Shown here piece after piece: positions 34,538-44,177 of a stretch of 64,000 nt of DNA. This DNA is from Enterococcus florum. GTDB lineage: Bacteria; Bacillota; Bacilli; Lactobacillales; Enterococcaceae. A model generated the notes under the pieces. The model searched no databases. It had not been told where the DNA came from and was given only the letters and a program-made list of their open reading frames with translations. The position numbers and the translations under genes are program-made. The stretch lies in assembly GCF_004309355.1 (NCBI RefSeq), contig NZ_BJCC01000031.1, positions 62,001-126,000 of the forward strand, in the 5' to 3' direction. The first letter of the stretch is position 1. Every line of letters starts with the position of its first letter.

Positions 34538-34858
34538 ATGAAGCTGGCGATTATTTTAGAGACAAAGGAACATGAGAAAGCGTGGAATGCCTTTCGCTTT
34601 GGTGTGACAGCACTGAAAAGAGACCACCAGGTCAAATTCTTTTTGATGGGCGAGGCAGTGGAGGTCGAAGGGATCGTAGACGAAACCTATGATGTCCCCG
34701 ATCAGATGAAAAAGTTGGAAGATGCGGGCGGAGAGCTGCTTGCCTGCGGAACCTGCTTAATATCAAGACAGCTGGACGGTCAAACGGCTTGTCCGATCTC
34801 AACCATGGTGGATTGTGTGGAAATGGTCGAGTGGGCAGATAAAGTTGTCACTTTTTAA
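34538..34858 (+). CDS. DsrE/DsrF-like sulfur-carrier protein
   Basis: The 106-residue protein has a DsrE-type fold signature and a cysteine pair in LLACGTCL, with further Cys residues in TACPIS and VDCVE. Relatives bind or relay sulfane sulfur. It is the third gene of the persulfide operon, after a 30-base gap and AAGGAGGAAAAGCA, and is followed by a strong terminator. Confidence 0.85.
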   Translation: MKLAIILETKEHEKAWNAFRFGVTALKRDHQVKFFLMGEAVEVEGIVDETYDVPDQMKKLEDAGGELLACGTCLISRQLDGQTACPISTMVDCVEMVEWADKVVTF

Positions 34859-34865
34859 GCTATCT

Positions 34866-34907
34866 AAAGCCCCTTTTTACACGAGGCAGGTGTAGGAGGG
34901 GCTTTTT
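34866..34907 (+). terminator. Terminator of the persulfide operon
   Basis: AAAGCCCCT (34866-34874) pairs with AGGGGCTTT (34897-34905) and T residues follow; an inner TACAC/GTGTA pairing extends it. Confidence 0.85.
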
Positions 34908-35023
34908 GTTTGTTTCGTTTAAATATTTCATAAAAAGATGAAAAGTTACCAGATATTTTCAGAATACTATCGTCCTCTTATGCTATTCTTTTTTTGTAAC
35001 TTATTTGGAAAGCGGGCCTTTTT

Positions 35024-37336
35024 TTGAAGAACACACAGGGACTAACCCATATAGAAGTGGCACAGCGAAAAGCAGCCGGGCTGCAAAACAACGTTGAGGA
35101 AAATACAAGTAAATCAACGAAAGCTATTTTTTACGACAATGTCGTTACCTTATTCAATTTTTTGAACCTGCTGATTGGTGTGTGCTTATTTTTAGTTGGC
35201 GCCTACAGCAATATGTTTTATCTAGTGATTATCTTGACCAATGTATGCATCGGGATCTATCAGGAGATTCATGCGCGGAATCTGGTTCAAAAGCTTTCGA
35301 TCGTGAACAAAAAACAAGTCCTAGTCTTGCGCGATGGCGTGGAACAGCAGATCGATTCTAGTGAGTTGGTTGTCGATGATTTGGTGCGGGTTTTCGCAGG
35401 CGAACAAGTGGCATCGGATATGGAAGTCGTGGAAGGATTTGCAGAAGTGAATGAGGCGATGCTGACAGGCGAATCAGATCTGATTCGTAAACAAGCTGAC
35501 GATGCTTTGCTCTCTGGCAGTTTTTTTGTTAGCGGTGAAGCGCTGGCGAAAGTAGTCCATGTGGGCAAAGAAAATTATGCAACGAAACTAGCCAGTGAGG
35601 CGAAAACACACAAACCATTTCATTCAGAATTGATCCGAGCTATTCGAAAGGTCTCTAAATTTACCAGCTTTGTGATTATTCCCTTTGGCATTTTGTTGTT
35701 TTTGGAAGCCTTTTTCTTTCGAGCAAGCGGGGTCAAGGAGTCGGTCGTGGTCTCTGCAGCGGCTGTTTTGGGCATGCTGCCGAAGGGCTTAGTCTTGCTG
35801 ATCAGCATCGCCTTGACCACAGGGGTTACCAAACTGGCGAAAAGGCGAATTCTCGTTCAGGATATGTATGCGATCGAGACATTGGCACACGTCGATACAC
35901 TTTGTCTCGATAAAACGGGGACGATCACGGAAGGAAATATGCGCGTCACTGCTCTTCATCAGGTCGGTTCCTTCGAAAAAGCAGAGTTGGAAGAACTTTT
36001 GGGTAGCTATCTTGCCAACAGCAACGACAACAATGTTACGATGCAGGCACTGCGGGAACATTTTCCAGAGTCCGACCGCTATACTAGCCGGGAAACACTG
36101 CCTTTTTCCTCAGAACGGAAATGGGGAGCGATGCATCTAGACAGTGTAGGAGCCGTGTACCTAGGGGCACCAGAAAAGCTGTTGACATCAACAAACATAC
36201 CAAGTGAAGTAACAGCAGCTCAGGAAAATGGCTTACGCGTTCTGCTGTTAGCTGTTGCGCCGATCCAAAGCAATTTCGAAGAAAAACAGAAATTGGACGC
36301 CATTGCTGTAATCGAAATCGAAGACATTATTCGAGCCAACGCAGAGCAAACCTTAGCTTATTTAGCACAAGAAGGCGTTGATCTAAAAGTAATTTCCGGT
36401 GACAATCCGGTCACTGTTTCAACTATCGCCAAACGTGCGGGTCTGCCGAATTATGAACGCTATATTGATTTGACTACTTGCGAGACTGACCAGGCAGTCA
36501 GGGAAGCTGCTTTAGAATATACAGTTTTCGGGCGTGTCGCACCGCATCAGAAAAAAATGCTGGTTCAGTCGCTAAAAGCAAAAGGGCTGACGGTCGCGAT
36601 GACTGGTGATGGGGTAAATGATGTATTGGCACTAAGAGAAGCGGATGTCAGTATCGCAATGGCCGATGGGGATGATGCCACCAGACAAATTTCCAATTTA
36701 GTCTTACTGGATTCCGACTTCGCCTCATTGCCAGAGGTCGTACTTGAAGGTCGTCGTGTCGTTAACAATGTCACAAAGGTGTCGGGGATTTTCTTCATTA
36801 AAACGATCTATTCCTTTTTCTTGTCCTTGATTTGTTTAGTAACAGCCACGGCTTTTCCGTTTATTCCGATTCAGATTACCTTGATCGATCTGGCGATTGA
36901 AGGCTACCCTTCCTTCTTTCTATCGTTTGAGGGCGATCAAAAACAAATTCGCGGCAAGTTTCTGCCGACTGCTTTACGAGCCGCAGCACCGAATGCTCTG
37001 TTAGTGATCTTGAATGTGGTGATGATCTCGCTGGTTTCAAAACAGACGGGCTGGACAGATCTTTCCACTCTGACATTGATGTATTATCTATTAATCGGAA
37101 TCAGCTGTTTAGCGGTGATCAAAGCGTGTCTGCCTTTGAATCCTCTGCGGATCTTTCTGATCGCCTCTACGGTAGTCGGTATTTATGCGGCAGCGATGCT
37201 GTTTCATTCAATTTTAGAAATCGGCTTTTTGACGTCAGCGACTGTCCCATGGTTTTTAGTCATGATGCTCGTCAATGCTGCCGTGTACTTGCTGCTGAAT
37301 AAAATAATGAGACGTACCAAAAAGAACGCTGCCTGA
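35024..37336 (+). CDS. CtpE-like P-type cation ATPase
   Basis: The 770-residue pump has the P-type order: actuator domain with LTGES, membrane helices, phosphorylation Asp296 in DKTGTIT, and hinge GDGVNDVLAL, with about ten hydrophobic segments in all. The helix-4 motif is LPKGLVLL in place of the PEGLP of Ca2+ pumps. It resembles CtpE/Exp7-type ATPases, proposed to take up Ca2+. The start is TTG: no in-frame ATG occurs before residue 64, and GGAAAGCGGG lies upstream, so confidence in the start is moderate. The terminator overlaps its last codons. Confidence 0.85.
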   Translation: MKNTQGLTHIEVAQRKAAGLQNNVEENTSKSTKAIFYDNVVTLFNFLNLLIGVCLFLVGAYSNMFYLVIILTNVCIGIYQEIHARNLVQKLSIVNKKQVLVLRDGVEQQIDSSELVVDDLVRVFAGEQVASDMEVVEGFAEVNEAMLTGESDLIRKQADDALLSGSFFVSGEALAKVVHVGKENYATKLASEAKTHKPFHSELIRAIRKVSKFTSFVIIPFGILLFLEAFFFRASGVKESVVVSAAAVLGMLPKGLVLLISIALTTGVTKLAKRRILVQDMYAIETLAHVDTLCLDKTGTITEGNMRVTALHQVGSFEKAELEELLGSYLANSNDNNVTMQALREHFPESDRYTSRETLPFSSERKWGAMHLDSVGAVYLGAPEKLLTSTNIPSEVTAAQENGLRVLLLAVAPIQSNFEEKQKLDAIAVIEIEDIIRANAEQTLAYLAQEGVDLKVISGDNPVTVSTIAKRAGLPNYERYIDLTTCETDQAVREAALEYTVFGRVAPHQKKMLVQSLKAKGLTVAMTGDGVNDVLALREADVSIAMADGDDATRQISNLVLLDSDFASLPEVVLEGRRVVNNVTKVSGIFFIKTIYSFFLSLICLVTATAFPFIPIQITLIDLAIEGYPSFFLSFEGDQKQIRGKFLPTALRAAAPNALLVILNVVMISLVSKQTGWTDLSTLTLMYYLLIGISCLAVIKACLPLNPLRIFLIASTVVGIYAAAMLFHSILEIGFLTSATVPWFLVMMLVNAAVYLLLNKIMRRTKKNAA

Positions 37337-37362
37337 TCAAAAAATCAGACAGCGTTCTTTTT
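37320..37362. terminator. Bidirectional terminator, P-type ATPase and spx
   Basis: AAAGAACGCTG and CAGCGTTCTTT, with an inner CTGAT/ATCAG pairing, form a long stem; both strands give a T run. The stem covers the ATPase stop codon and lies 19 bases from the spx stop. Confidence 0.8.
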
Positions 37363-37380
37363 GTATGGTGAAAGCAGCCA

Positions 37381-37806
37381 TTAAGCCATGCTTTGTTTTT
37401 CTAGATCCCAGTAAGCCAGCATCTTAGTCATTTCTTGTGCAGCCGTCCGACGGATCTTCCGCGGGATGAACTGGTGGATTTCGTCTTCATTATAGCCGAC
37501 TTGCAGTCTTAATGAATCTAAAATCAACGGTCTTCTCAGTAAGCCGGGATTCTTTTCAATTAGCGCAACTAATTCATTGAATGAAAGGTCATCAAGATCA
37601 ATATCCAGTTTTTCATAGACCTTTGATCGCGTCGAAATGATTTCCTCTGTGCCGATTTCAGTTAGTGAAAGAATTTCTTTGATTTCTTCTGCTTTCAATG
37701 GCTCAGAAAAAATATTTCTTTCTTCAAAAGCCAATCCTTGATTTTCTAACCATGCTCTTGCTTTTCTGCATGAAGTACAACTTGGTGAAATATACAATTT
37801 AATCAT
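37381..37806 (-). CDS. spx: Spx/ArsC-family redox regulator
   Basis: The 141-residue protein has the thioredoxin-like Spx fold with the redox switch Cys10-x-x-Cys13 (CTSC) and the RRPLILD segment near residue 91 that contacts RNA polymerase alpha. It is ten residues longer than Bacillus Spx. Spx proteins redirect RNA polymerase to thiol-stress genes without binding DNA alone. Firmicutes usually hold two or more copies; I cannot tell which this is. GGATGGGAA precedes the ATG. Confidence 0.88.
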   Translation of the reverse strand: MIKLYISPSCTSCRKARAWLENQGLAFEERNIFSEPLKAEEIKEILSLTEIGTEEIISTRSKVYEKLDIDLDDLSFNELVALIEKNPGLLRRPLILDSLRLQVGYNEDEIHQFIPRKIRRTAAQEMTKMLAYWDLEKQSMA

Positions 37807-38596
37807 TTCCCATCCAACTCCTCTAATAATTTGTTATTGGTTTATTTTCGACTTGAGATATCTTACACCCATAACATTACAGGCTTTTGTTCAATTTGTT
37901 AAATTTTTTAGCCTTTTTCTGAGGAAAGAAAAAATTGATTTGACAGAAATAAAGGCTTTAAATAACCCGAATAGCAGATAGGAAAATCCAGATGAAAGAG
38001 ACGTAAAACAGTTTACATAGGGTTTTAAAGGGTTTTTAGTTTAGAATAATAATAACCTAATAAAAATGATATTTGCTGAAAACTCAAAAATTTCCAATTA
38101 CTTGAAAAAAATGATTGATCATAAAAATCGCAAAAAAAATGGACAATAATAATAAAAATAGTTGGACGTATTATCATCTGACTATCTGAAAAAGAACGCT
38201 TAAAAGAATGAGAATCTGAAAAAAAGTCTCACAAATAAAGGATAATTATGCAATTCTAACTTATATACAATAATCGCTGTTTTTCGCGAGCTAATTCAAG
38301 AGGCATAAATAAAAACAAAAAAATGATTATTTTTGATAAATTATAAACGACTCATTTTATTCTAAAATAATTCAGTCCAAGGATATTTTTCTAAATATTA
38401 TTATTGACTGAATATTTATCTAATACGCAAACAGAAAGGTGTTATTGACAACGCTTTAGTCACTGATATAATTAATTAAAATACACTTTTTTATTTGTTT
38501 GTGAAAACACAAACGTATAAAATGAGAAAAATAGCGATAAAACAGTGGTTTCATTTGATTTGATTAAGATTTGAGGAGACGGGAGAATGTGATTTT
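37807..38596. other. Long AT-rich region before the peptide-transport operon
   Basis: No protein-coding frame is supported. The first 600 bases are strongly A/T rich with many A runs and hold no structure I can defend. The end contains the promoter of the transport operon and its leader, with a small hairpin (TTTGTG/CACAAA). Confidence 0.5.
38445..38472 (+). promoter_or_regulatory. Promoter of the peptide ABC transporter operon
   Basis: TTGACA (38445-38450) and TATAAT (38467-38472) are both consensus, with a 16-base spacer. The start point would be near 38479, giving about 118 bases of leader. Confidence 0.75.
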
Positions 38597-39589
38597 ATGG
38601 GGAAAGAGTTACTGAATGTTGAAGATCTGACTGTTCGATTTCGAACATACAACGGGGAAGTAACAGCAATTGATAATTTAGCGTTGAGCCTGAATGAAAA
38701 TGAAACCTTGGGAATCGTTGGCGAGAGCGGCAGTGGAAAGAGCGTGACTTCCTTAAGCATTATGGGGTTATTAGATGAAGCAACTTCCACAATTTCCGGA
38801 AAAGCGCTGTTTAAAGGCAACGACCTCTTGTCGATGCCAGAAAAGGAAAAGCAAAAATACCGCGGCAACCAACTGGCGATGATCTTTCAGGAGCCGATGA
38901 CCTCTTTGAATCCGCTGCACCGATGCGGCAAACAAATTATGGAGTCCATGCTGATTCATCAAAAAATCAGCAAAGAGGATGCCAAAAAGAAGGCTATCGA
39001 GCTATTGGAGCTGGTAGGAATCCCTGCGGCAGAGCAGCGGTTTAACGAATACCCTCACCAAATGTCCGGTGGGATGCGGCAGCGGGTGATGATTGCAATG
39101 GCTCTGGCCTGTGATCCGCAGCTGTTGATCGCAGACGAACCAACGACTGCACTGGATGTAACGATCCAAGCGCAGATTTTAGAACTATTGAAGGATCTAA
39201 GAAAAAAACTGGGGATGGGCATCATCATGATCACTCATGACCTAGGTGTAGTATCTGAGGTTTGTGACCGAGTCATCGTGATGTATACCGGGAAAGTGGT
39301 GGAACAAGGAGCGATTCGTGAGATCCTTGATACACCTAAACACCCCTATACAGAGGGACTGATCGCAGCGATCCCGAAAATGCAGGAGCAAAAGGAACCA
39401 TTAAATAGTATCGATGGCATCGTTCCACGACTGGATGATATGCCGAAGGGCTGCAGCTTCCACCCGAGATGCCCCTATGCGATGGACGTATGCAAGGAAA
39501 AAAGACCAGCGCTATCTGATTTAGAGAATGGACGCAAAGTTCGGTGCTTCAAATATTCAGATGCTGCGGAAGCTGAGGTGAAGGAATAA
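38597..39589 (+). CDS. Oligopeptide-type ABC transporter ATPase (DppD/OppD)
   Basis: The 330-residue ATPase energises a peptide/nickel-class importer. Walker A GESGSGKS, the MSGGMRQR signature and Walker [13 protein letters not shown] are intact, and the C-terminal OppD/F extension with [14 protein letters not shown] carries the four cysteines known to bind a 4Fe-4S cluster in this class. It is the first gene of a D-F-A-B-C operon. An ATG-TGA minimal frame lies ten bases before its start. Confidence 0.93.
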   Translation: MGKELLNVEDLTVRFRTYNGEVTAIDNLALSLNENETLGIVGESGSGKSVTSLSIMGLLDEATSTISGKALFKGNDLLSMPEKEKQKYRGNQLAMIFQEPMTSLNPLHRCGKQIMESMLIHQKISKEDAKKKAIELLELVGIPAAEQRFNEYPHQMSGGMRQRVMIAMALACDPQLLIADEPTTALDVTIQAQILELLKDLRKKLGMGIIMITHDLGVVSEVCDRVIVMYTGKVVEQGAIREILDTPKHPYTEGLIAAIPKMQEQKEPLNSIDGIVPRLDDMPKGCSFHPRCPYAMDVCKEKRPALSDLENGRKVRCFKYSDAAEAEVKE

Positions 39590-39590
39590 G

Positions 39591-40568
39591 ATGGAAGATT
39601 CAATCGTCGTATTGGAACATGTCAAAAAATATTTTGATATTCGAGACAGCGATGGTAAAAAGGGAACGCTACGGGCGGTGGATGACGTTTCCTTTGCCAT
39701 AAAAAAAGGCGAAACATTCGGCTTGGTCGGCGAGAGCGGGTGCGGGAAAAGCACCCTGGGGAAAACCTTGCTGAATCTCTCTCCAATCACCGATGGGACC
39801 ATCCACATTGAAGGCAAAGATGTGTCGCAGTTAAAAGGAAGAAGCGAAAAGGTCCAATTCGGCTCCAAGGTCCAGCTAGTCTTTCAGGACCCATCGGCGT
39901 GTCTGAATCCCAGGAATAAGATCGGAACTATTCTGGCTGAGCCTTTCAAAATTCATTTTAAGAAGACCATGAACAAGCAGGAAATGGAACAGAAGATCGA
40001 TGAGCTGCTGACGATGGTTGGTTTGGCCCCTGAATACAAGCACCGCTACCCGCATGAAATGTCTGGGGGACAAAAACAGCGGATCGGGATCGCCCGTGCC
40101 TTGGCTTTAAATCCGGATATTATTATCTGTGATGAGCCGGTCTCCGCACTGGATGTGTCGATTCAGGCGCAGGTCATCAATTTATTGGAAGAGTTGCAGG
40201 AAAAGCTGGATTTAACGTATCTTTTTATTTCCCACGATCTAGGTGTCGTTTATCATATGTGCGACCGGATCGCAGTAATGTACTTGGGAAATATCGTTGA
40301 ATTGGCCGATAAAAAAGCACTTTATGAAGAGACACTTCACCCCTACACACAGGCGTTGATCTCAGCAGCACCTTCGATCGACCAAGTGAAAAAGGAACGG
40401 ATTGTTTTAAAAGGGGATGTTCCTAGTCCATCAGACCCACCAAAGGGCTGCAAGTTCCATACGCGCTGCCCGTATACGATGGACATCTGTAAAAAGGAAA
40501 AACCGTTGTTGGAGGAAGTAAAAGACAATCACTATGTGGCCTGTCATTTATGTAAACAAAGGAATTAG
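39591..40568 (+). CDS. Oligopeptide-type ABC transporter ATPase (DppF/OppF)
   Basis: The 325-residue partner ATPase has Walker A GESGCGKS, signature MSGGQKQR, Walker B IIICDEPVSALD and the OppF C-terminal extension with CKFHTRCPYTMDIC. It begins one base after the stop of the first ATPase gene, so translation is coupled. The two ATPases form a heterodimer under the two permeases. Confidence 0.93.
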   Translation: MEDSIVVLEHVKKYFDIRDSDGKKGTLRAVDDVSFAIKKGETFGLVGESGCGKSTLGKTLLNLSPITDGTIHIEGKDVSQLKGRSEKVQFGSKVQLVFQDPSACLNPRNKIGTILAEPFKIHFKKTMNKQEMEQKIDELLTMVGLAPEYKHRYPHEMSGGQKQRIGIARALALNPDIIICDEPVSALDVSIQAQVINLLEELQEKLDLTYLFISHDLGVVYHMCDRIAVMYLGNIVELADKKALYEETLHPYTQALISAAPSIDQVKKERIVLKGDVPSPSDPPKGCKFHTRCPYTMDICKKEKPLLEEVKDNHYVACHLCKQRN

Positions 40569-40582
40569 GGAGGAAGTTGTGT

Positions 40583-42193
40583 ATGAAAAAGAGTAAAAAG
40601 TTTGCTTTGACACTTGTCAGCTTATTAGCATTGACGTTGACAGCATGCGGCGGAGGCGGAGACACAGATGATTCTGGCGGAGGAAGCGGCGGAGGAAGTG
40701 CAAATGGCGAGAACACCTTAGTTGTGGGGATGGATTCTGACTTAAAAACGATGGACCCGGCCCGCGGTTATGAAGTGTACGGGAACATGATGTATTACGC
40801 AATGTATGACTACCTGTACAAAACCTATGAATCATCAACACCAGAGCCGTCACTAGCAGAAAGTCATGAGCTGGACGATACCCAAACAGTCCATACCTTT
40901 AAAATCAAAAAAGACGTGAAGTTTTCAAGCGGCAATCCGTTAACGTCAAAAGATGTGGCATTCAGTATCAACCGAACTAAAAATCTGAAAAGCAATACCA
41001 GCCACCACACAGAAAATGTGAAAAGTGTGGAAACACCAGACGATCATACCGTTGTGATTACGTTGAATGAACCGGATGCAGCGTTCTTGGTAAAATTGGC
41101 GAATAATGCCTTTGCCATCGTTGACTCAGAAGTGGTCAAAGAACATGGTGGAACAGACGCGGAAGATGCGTCCAGCGCGGATACCGCAGAAGAATGGTTA
41201 AACCAAAACTCTGCTGGTTCTGGAGCCTATGTGTTGAGTGAATGGAAGCAAAACGTGGAAGTCGTCTTAGAAAAGAACGAAAATTACTGGGGCGAAGTGA
41301 AAAACGACAAAGTTATCTGTAAAGAAATTCCTGATGTGAATACCCAAATCCAAAACGTGAAGCAAGGCGACATCGACATTGCTCTAGGGGTTGGGGTAGA
41401 CAATGCCTCTCAATTAGAAGATCAAGACGGCGTAGACCTGAAGAGCTACACAGGAACTACTACTACCTTCTTGTTGATGAATGATGATCCAGAAATCGGC
41501 AAAGAAATGGCAGATCCTAAAGTTCAGGAAGCTGTTCGTCGGGCAATCAACTACAAAGAATTGTTGGAAATCTGCGGTGACGGCGCGGTATTGCCGTTGA
41601 ATATCGTTCCTAAAGGCTTTACTGGTGCATTAGAAAAAGCCAAAGATTATCAAGATGTCGACAAAGCGAAGCAATTAATGGAAGAAGCAGGCTACAAAGA
41701 CGGCTTCGATGTGAAATTTACAGTACCGAACTTTGACACTGAAGGAATGTCGTGGACGACTATGGGTCAAAAGATCAAAGATGACCTGAGCAAAATCGGC
41801 ATCAACGCTAAAATCGAGACAGCGGAGATCGGTGTTGCGATCGATTCTTACCGTGAAGGCAAAGAGCAGTTCTTGTTCATGCATTGGCATCCGGATTTTC
41901 CAGACATCAACAACCAGTTAGCCTTCTTACCAGGCGAAACGGTTGGAGAACGGGCGAAATGGAGTGATCCTTCTGATGGGAAACTGGATGAGCTGAAGAA
42001 AACAGTTCAAACAGAATCAGATGAAGAAAAACGTGTTGCAGCTTCTGAAGAATTGCAAAAACTGCTTGATCAGCAAATGCCGTTTGCATTGCTGGTACAG
42101 CATCCAAAAGTGTTGGCATACCGCAGTAATTTGGATGGTGTGAACTACTATGAAGTACAAAAAATCAATTTCCAAGACATAGCGGTAAAATAA
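40583..42193 (+). CDS. ABC transporter substrate-binding lipoprotein (peptide/nickel class)
   Basis: The 536-residue extracellular lipoprotein has a signal with lipobox LTAC, a Gly/Ser linker, and the class-C binding fold (SBP_bac_5) with VVGMDSDLKTMDPARGYE and FKIKKDVKFSSGNPLTSKDVAF. I start it at the ATG at 40583, after AGGGAGGAAGTTGTGT. The ligand may be peptides or another solute; the gene order and class do not decide it. It lies between the ATPase and permease genes. Confidence 0.92.
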   Translation: MKKSKKFALTLVSLLALTLTACGGGGDTDDSGGGSGGGSANGENTLVVGMDSDLKTMDPARGYEVYGNMMYYAMYDYLYKTYESSTPEPSLAESHELDDTQTVHTFKIKKDVKFSSGNPLTSKDVAFSINRTKNLKSNTSHHTENVKSVETPDDHTVVITLNEPDAAFLVKLANNAFAIVDSEVVKEHGGTDAEDASSADTAEEWLNQNSAGSGAYVLSEWKQNVEVVLEKNENYWGEVKNDKVICKEIPDVNTQIQNVKQGDIDIALGVGVDNASQLEDQDGVDLKSYTGTTTTFLLMNDDPEIGKEMADPKVQEAVRRAINYKELLEICGDGAVLPLNIVPKGFTGALEKAKDYQDVDKAKQLMEEAGYKDGFDVKFTVPNFDTEGMSWTTMGQKIKDDLSKIGINAKIETAEIGVAIDSYREGKEQFLFMHWHPDFPDINNQLAFLPGETVGERAKWSDPSDGKLDELKKTVQTESDEEKRVAASEELQKLLDQQMPFALLVQHPKVLAYRSNLDGVNYYEVQKINFQDIAVK

Positions 42194-42216
42194 TCTGGAA
42201 CTAAGGAGCAATTTGC

Positions 42217-43239
42217 ATGAGGAATATGGCAAGGTTTTTATTAAGGCGCTTCGTGTTTGTGTGCTTTTTGGTCATCGGGATCTCCTTTTTGGTCTTCATG
42301 ATCTCGCACTTGGTTCCTAGTGATCCGATTGCATCGAATATGAGTACGCACGCCATGAGTGATCCTGAAGCCGTTGCTGCGTACCGAGCAAGATGGGGTC
42401 TTGATAAGCCGCTTATCCAACAATATTTTATTTATCTAGGAAATTTAGTGCGTGGAGATTTAGGGATTTCGATTCGGACAGGCAACCCAGTTTTGAGCGA
42501 TCTAAAACAGTTTTTCCCGGCAACTTTGGAGCTGTCGATCATCGCGATGATCATTGCGGTGATCTTCGGGATCGCTTTTGGGATCTTGTCTGCCGTCTAT
42601 CGAAACAAACCCGTGGATTATCTCGTGCGGACGATTTCCATCAGCGGGGTATCAATCCCAAACTTTTGGTTCGCCTTAGTGATGCTGTTGCTCTTTTATT
42701 CGAACTGGCATCTTTTCCCTGGCGGCGGGCGAATCAACTCGCGTATGACAGCGCCGACGGGCGGGACTGGATTGTATGTGCTGGACGGCATTTTACAGGG
42801 AGACTGGTCATTGGTGAACGATGCCCTCTCCCATTTGATCCTGCCGGCATTGGTACTAGGTTTTTTCACGATGGGATTGATCTCTCGGCAGACACGTTCG
42901 AATTTGCTGGAAGTGACTTCCTTGGATTATATCCGAACAGCGAAAGCTAAGGGCTTGTCGCAGGGACGAATCATTATGCGTCACGCATTAGGCAATGCAT
43001 TGATCCCGGTGATCACCGTCATGGGCATGGGCTTTAGCAACCTGCTGGGCGGCATGGTGTTTGTTGAAAAAATCTTTTCTTGGCCGGGCATCGGACAATA
43101 TGCCTATTTATCAGCTACGACATTGGACTTTCCAGCGATTTGTGGAGTTTCCTTGCTGATTGCGATGATCAATGTCTTACTGAATCTTTTGATCGATATC
43201 CTGTACGGAGTGATCGATCCGAGAGTGAGGTACAATTAA
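42217..43239 (+). CDS. ABC transporter permease, DppB type
   Basis: The 340-residue membrane protein has six hydrophobic segments, the N-terminal MARFLLRRFVFVCFLVIGIS typical of DppB/OppB, LGDLGIS-like VRGDLGISI, and the EAA loop YIRTAKAKGLSQGRIIMRHA that contacts an ATPase. It ends one base into the next permease gene. Confidence 0.92.
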   Translation: MRNMARFLLRRFVFVCFLVIGISFLVFMISHLVPSDPIASNMSTHAMSDPEAVAAYRARWGLDKPLIQQYFIYLGNLVRGDLGISIRTGNPVLSDLKQFFPATLELSIIAMIIAVIFGIAFGILSAVYRNKPVDYLVRTISISGVSIPNFWFALVMLLLFYSNWHLFPGGGRINSRMTAPTGGTGLYVLDGILQGDWSLVNDALSHLILPALVLGFFTMGLISRQTRSNLLEVTSLDYIRTAKAKGLSQGRIIMRHALGNALIPVITVMGMGFSNLLGGMVFVEKIFSWPGIGQYAYLSATTLDFPAICGVSLLIAMINVLLNLLIDILYGVIDPRVRYN

Positions 43240-44063
43240 TGAAACGATTCTTAAAGCAGAAAAACTTTCTATTCAAGCTTGGAATTTTTATTTGTATCGC
43301 TTGGATCTTGATCGCGCTGTTCTCGCCTTATTTTGTTTCACAGGATCCGATCGCACAGGATATGACGGCACGTTTCAAGCCGCCAAGTGCGGGGCACCTG
43401 TTGGGAACCGATGAACTGGGACGCGATGTTTTCTCTCGGGTACTGGTGGGCAGCCGTGTGTCGATCGCTGCCGGGCTGGTGACGGTCTGCATCACGATTG
43501 TCGTTGGCACGATCTACGGTGGGATTGCCGGGTATATCGGCGGCATCGTTGACGATATCATGATGCGTGTAGCTGAGCTGATCAATGCCTTTCCGCCACT
43601 AATTTTGGCGATGGTCATTGCTTCTGCTCTAGGGCCGAGTATTTTTAACTCGGTGCTCGCCATGACGATCATTTGGTGGCCGAATTACGCGCGCCTGATG
43701 CGAAGCATGGTGATCACCTTGAAGGAAAATGAATACATTGTCGCTTCACGGGTCTTGGGAGCGAGTCATTTGCGTATTTTAGTCAAAGAAATCGTTCCGA
43801 ATGCTCTAGGCTCCCTGCTGGTCATGGCGACCCTTGATATCGGGAATGCGATCGTTACCTTCTCTGGGTTAAGCTTTTTAGGTCTAGGCACACAACCGCC
43901 AACGCCTGAATGGGGCTCGATGGTCTCTGATGGTGTAAACAATATGAACTACTGGTGGATGTCGACCTTCCCAGGTTTATCGATCTTCTCTATGTCGATC
44001 GGTGCGAACTTTGTCGGCGACGGTCTAAGAGATTATTTGGATCCAAAAATCAAAAACAAGTAA
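43239..44063 (+). CDS. ABC transporter permease, DppC type
   Basis: The 274-residue permease has the DppC/OppC features: HLLGTDELGRDVFSRVLVG near residue 60, the EAA loop YIVASRVLGASHLRILVKEI, and a C-terminal FVGDGLRDYLDPK. The ATG shares its A with the stop of the preceding gene (TAATG), so it is coupled. It is the last gene of the operon and is followed by a terminator. Confidence 0.93.
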   Translation: MKRFLKQKNFLFKLGIFICIAWILIALFSPYFVSQDPIAQDMTARFKPPSAGHLLGTDELGRDVFSRVLVGSRVSIAAGLVTVCITIVVGTIYGGIAGYIGGIVDDIMMRVAELINAFPPLILAMVIASALGPSIFNSVLAMTIIWWPNYARLMRSMVITLKENEYIVASRVLGASHLRILVKEIVPNALGSLLVMATLDIGNAIVTFSGLSFLGLGTQPPTPEWGSMVSDGVNNMNYWWMSTFPGLSIFSMSIGANFVGDGLRDYLDPKIKNK

Positions 44064-44065
44064 AT

Positions 44066-44101
44066 CAAAAAGGCTGTGACATCACTGTCATAGCCTTTTT
44101 C
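44066..44101 (+). terminator. Terminator of the peptide transporter operon
   Basis: AAAAAGGCTGTGACA pairs with TGTCATAGCCTTTTT (one mismatched G-U site), with a TCAC loop and terminal T run. Confidence 0.88.
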
Positions 44102-44177
44102 CTATAAAAAAATAAAGCAAATGCGACAGCTAGTTGTCATATTCACTTTGCTAAGATGTTTACAAGGGAGAACGGAC

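Noticed and set aside
35024-37336. Copper or heavy-metal P1B ATPase regulated by the nearby CsoR-family gene
   Set aside because: No CPx motif in the membrane helices and no metal-binding N-terminal domain; a terminator separates it from the persulfide operon.
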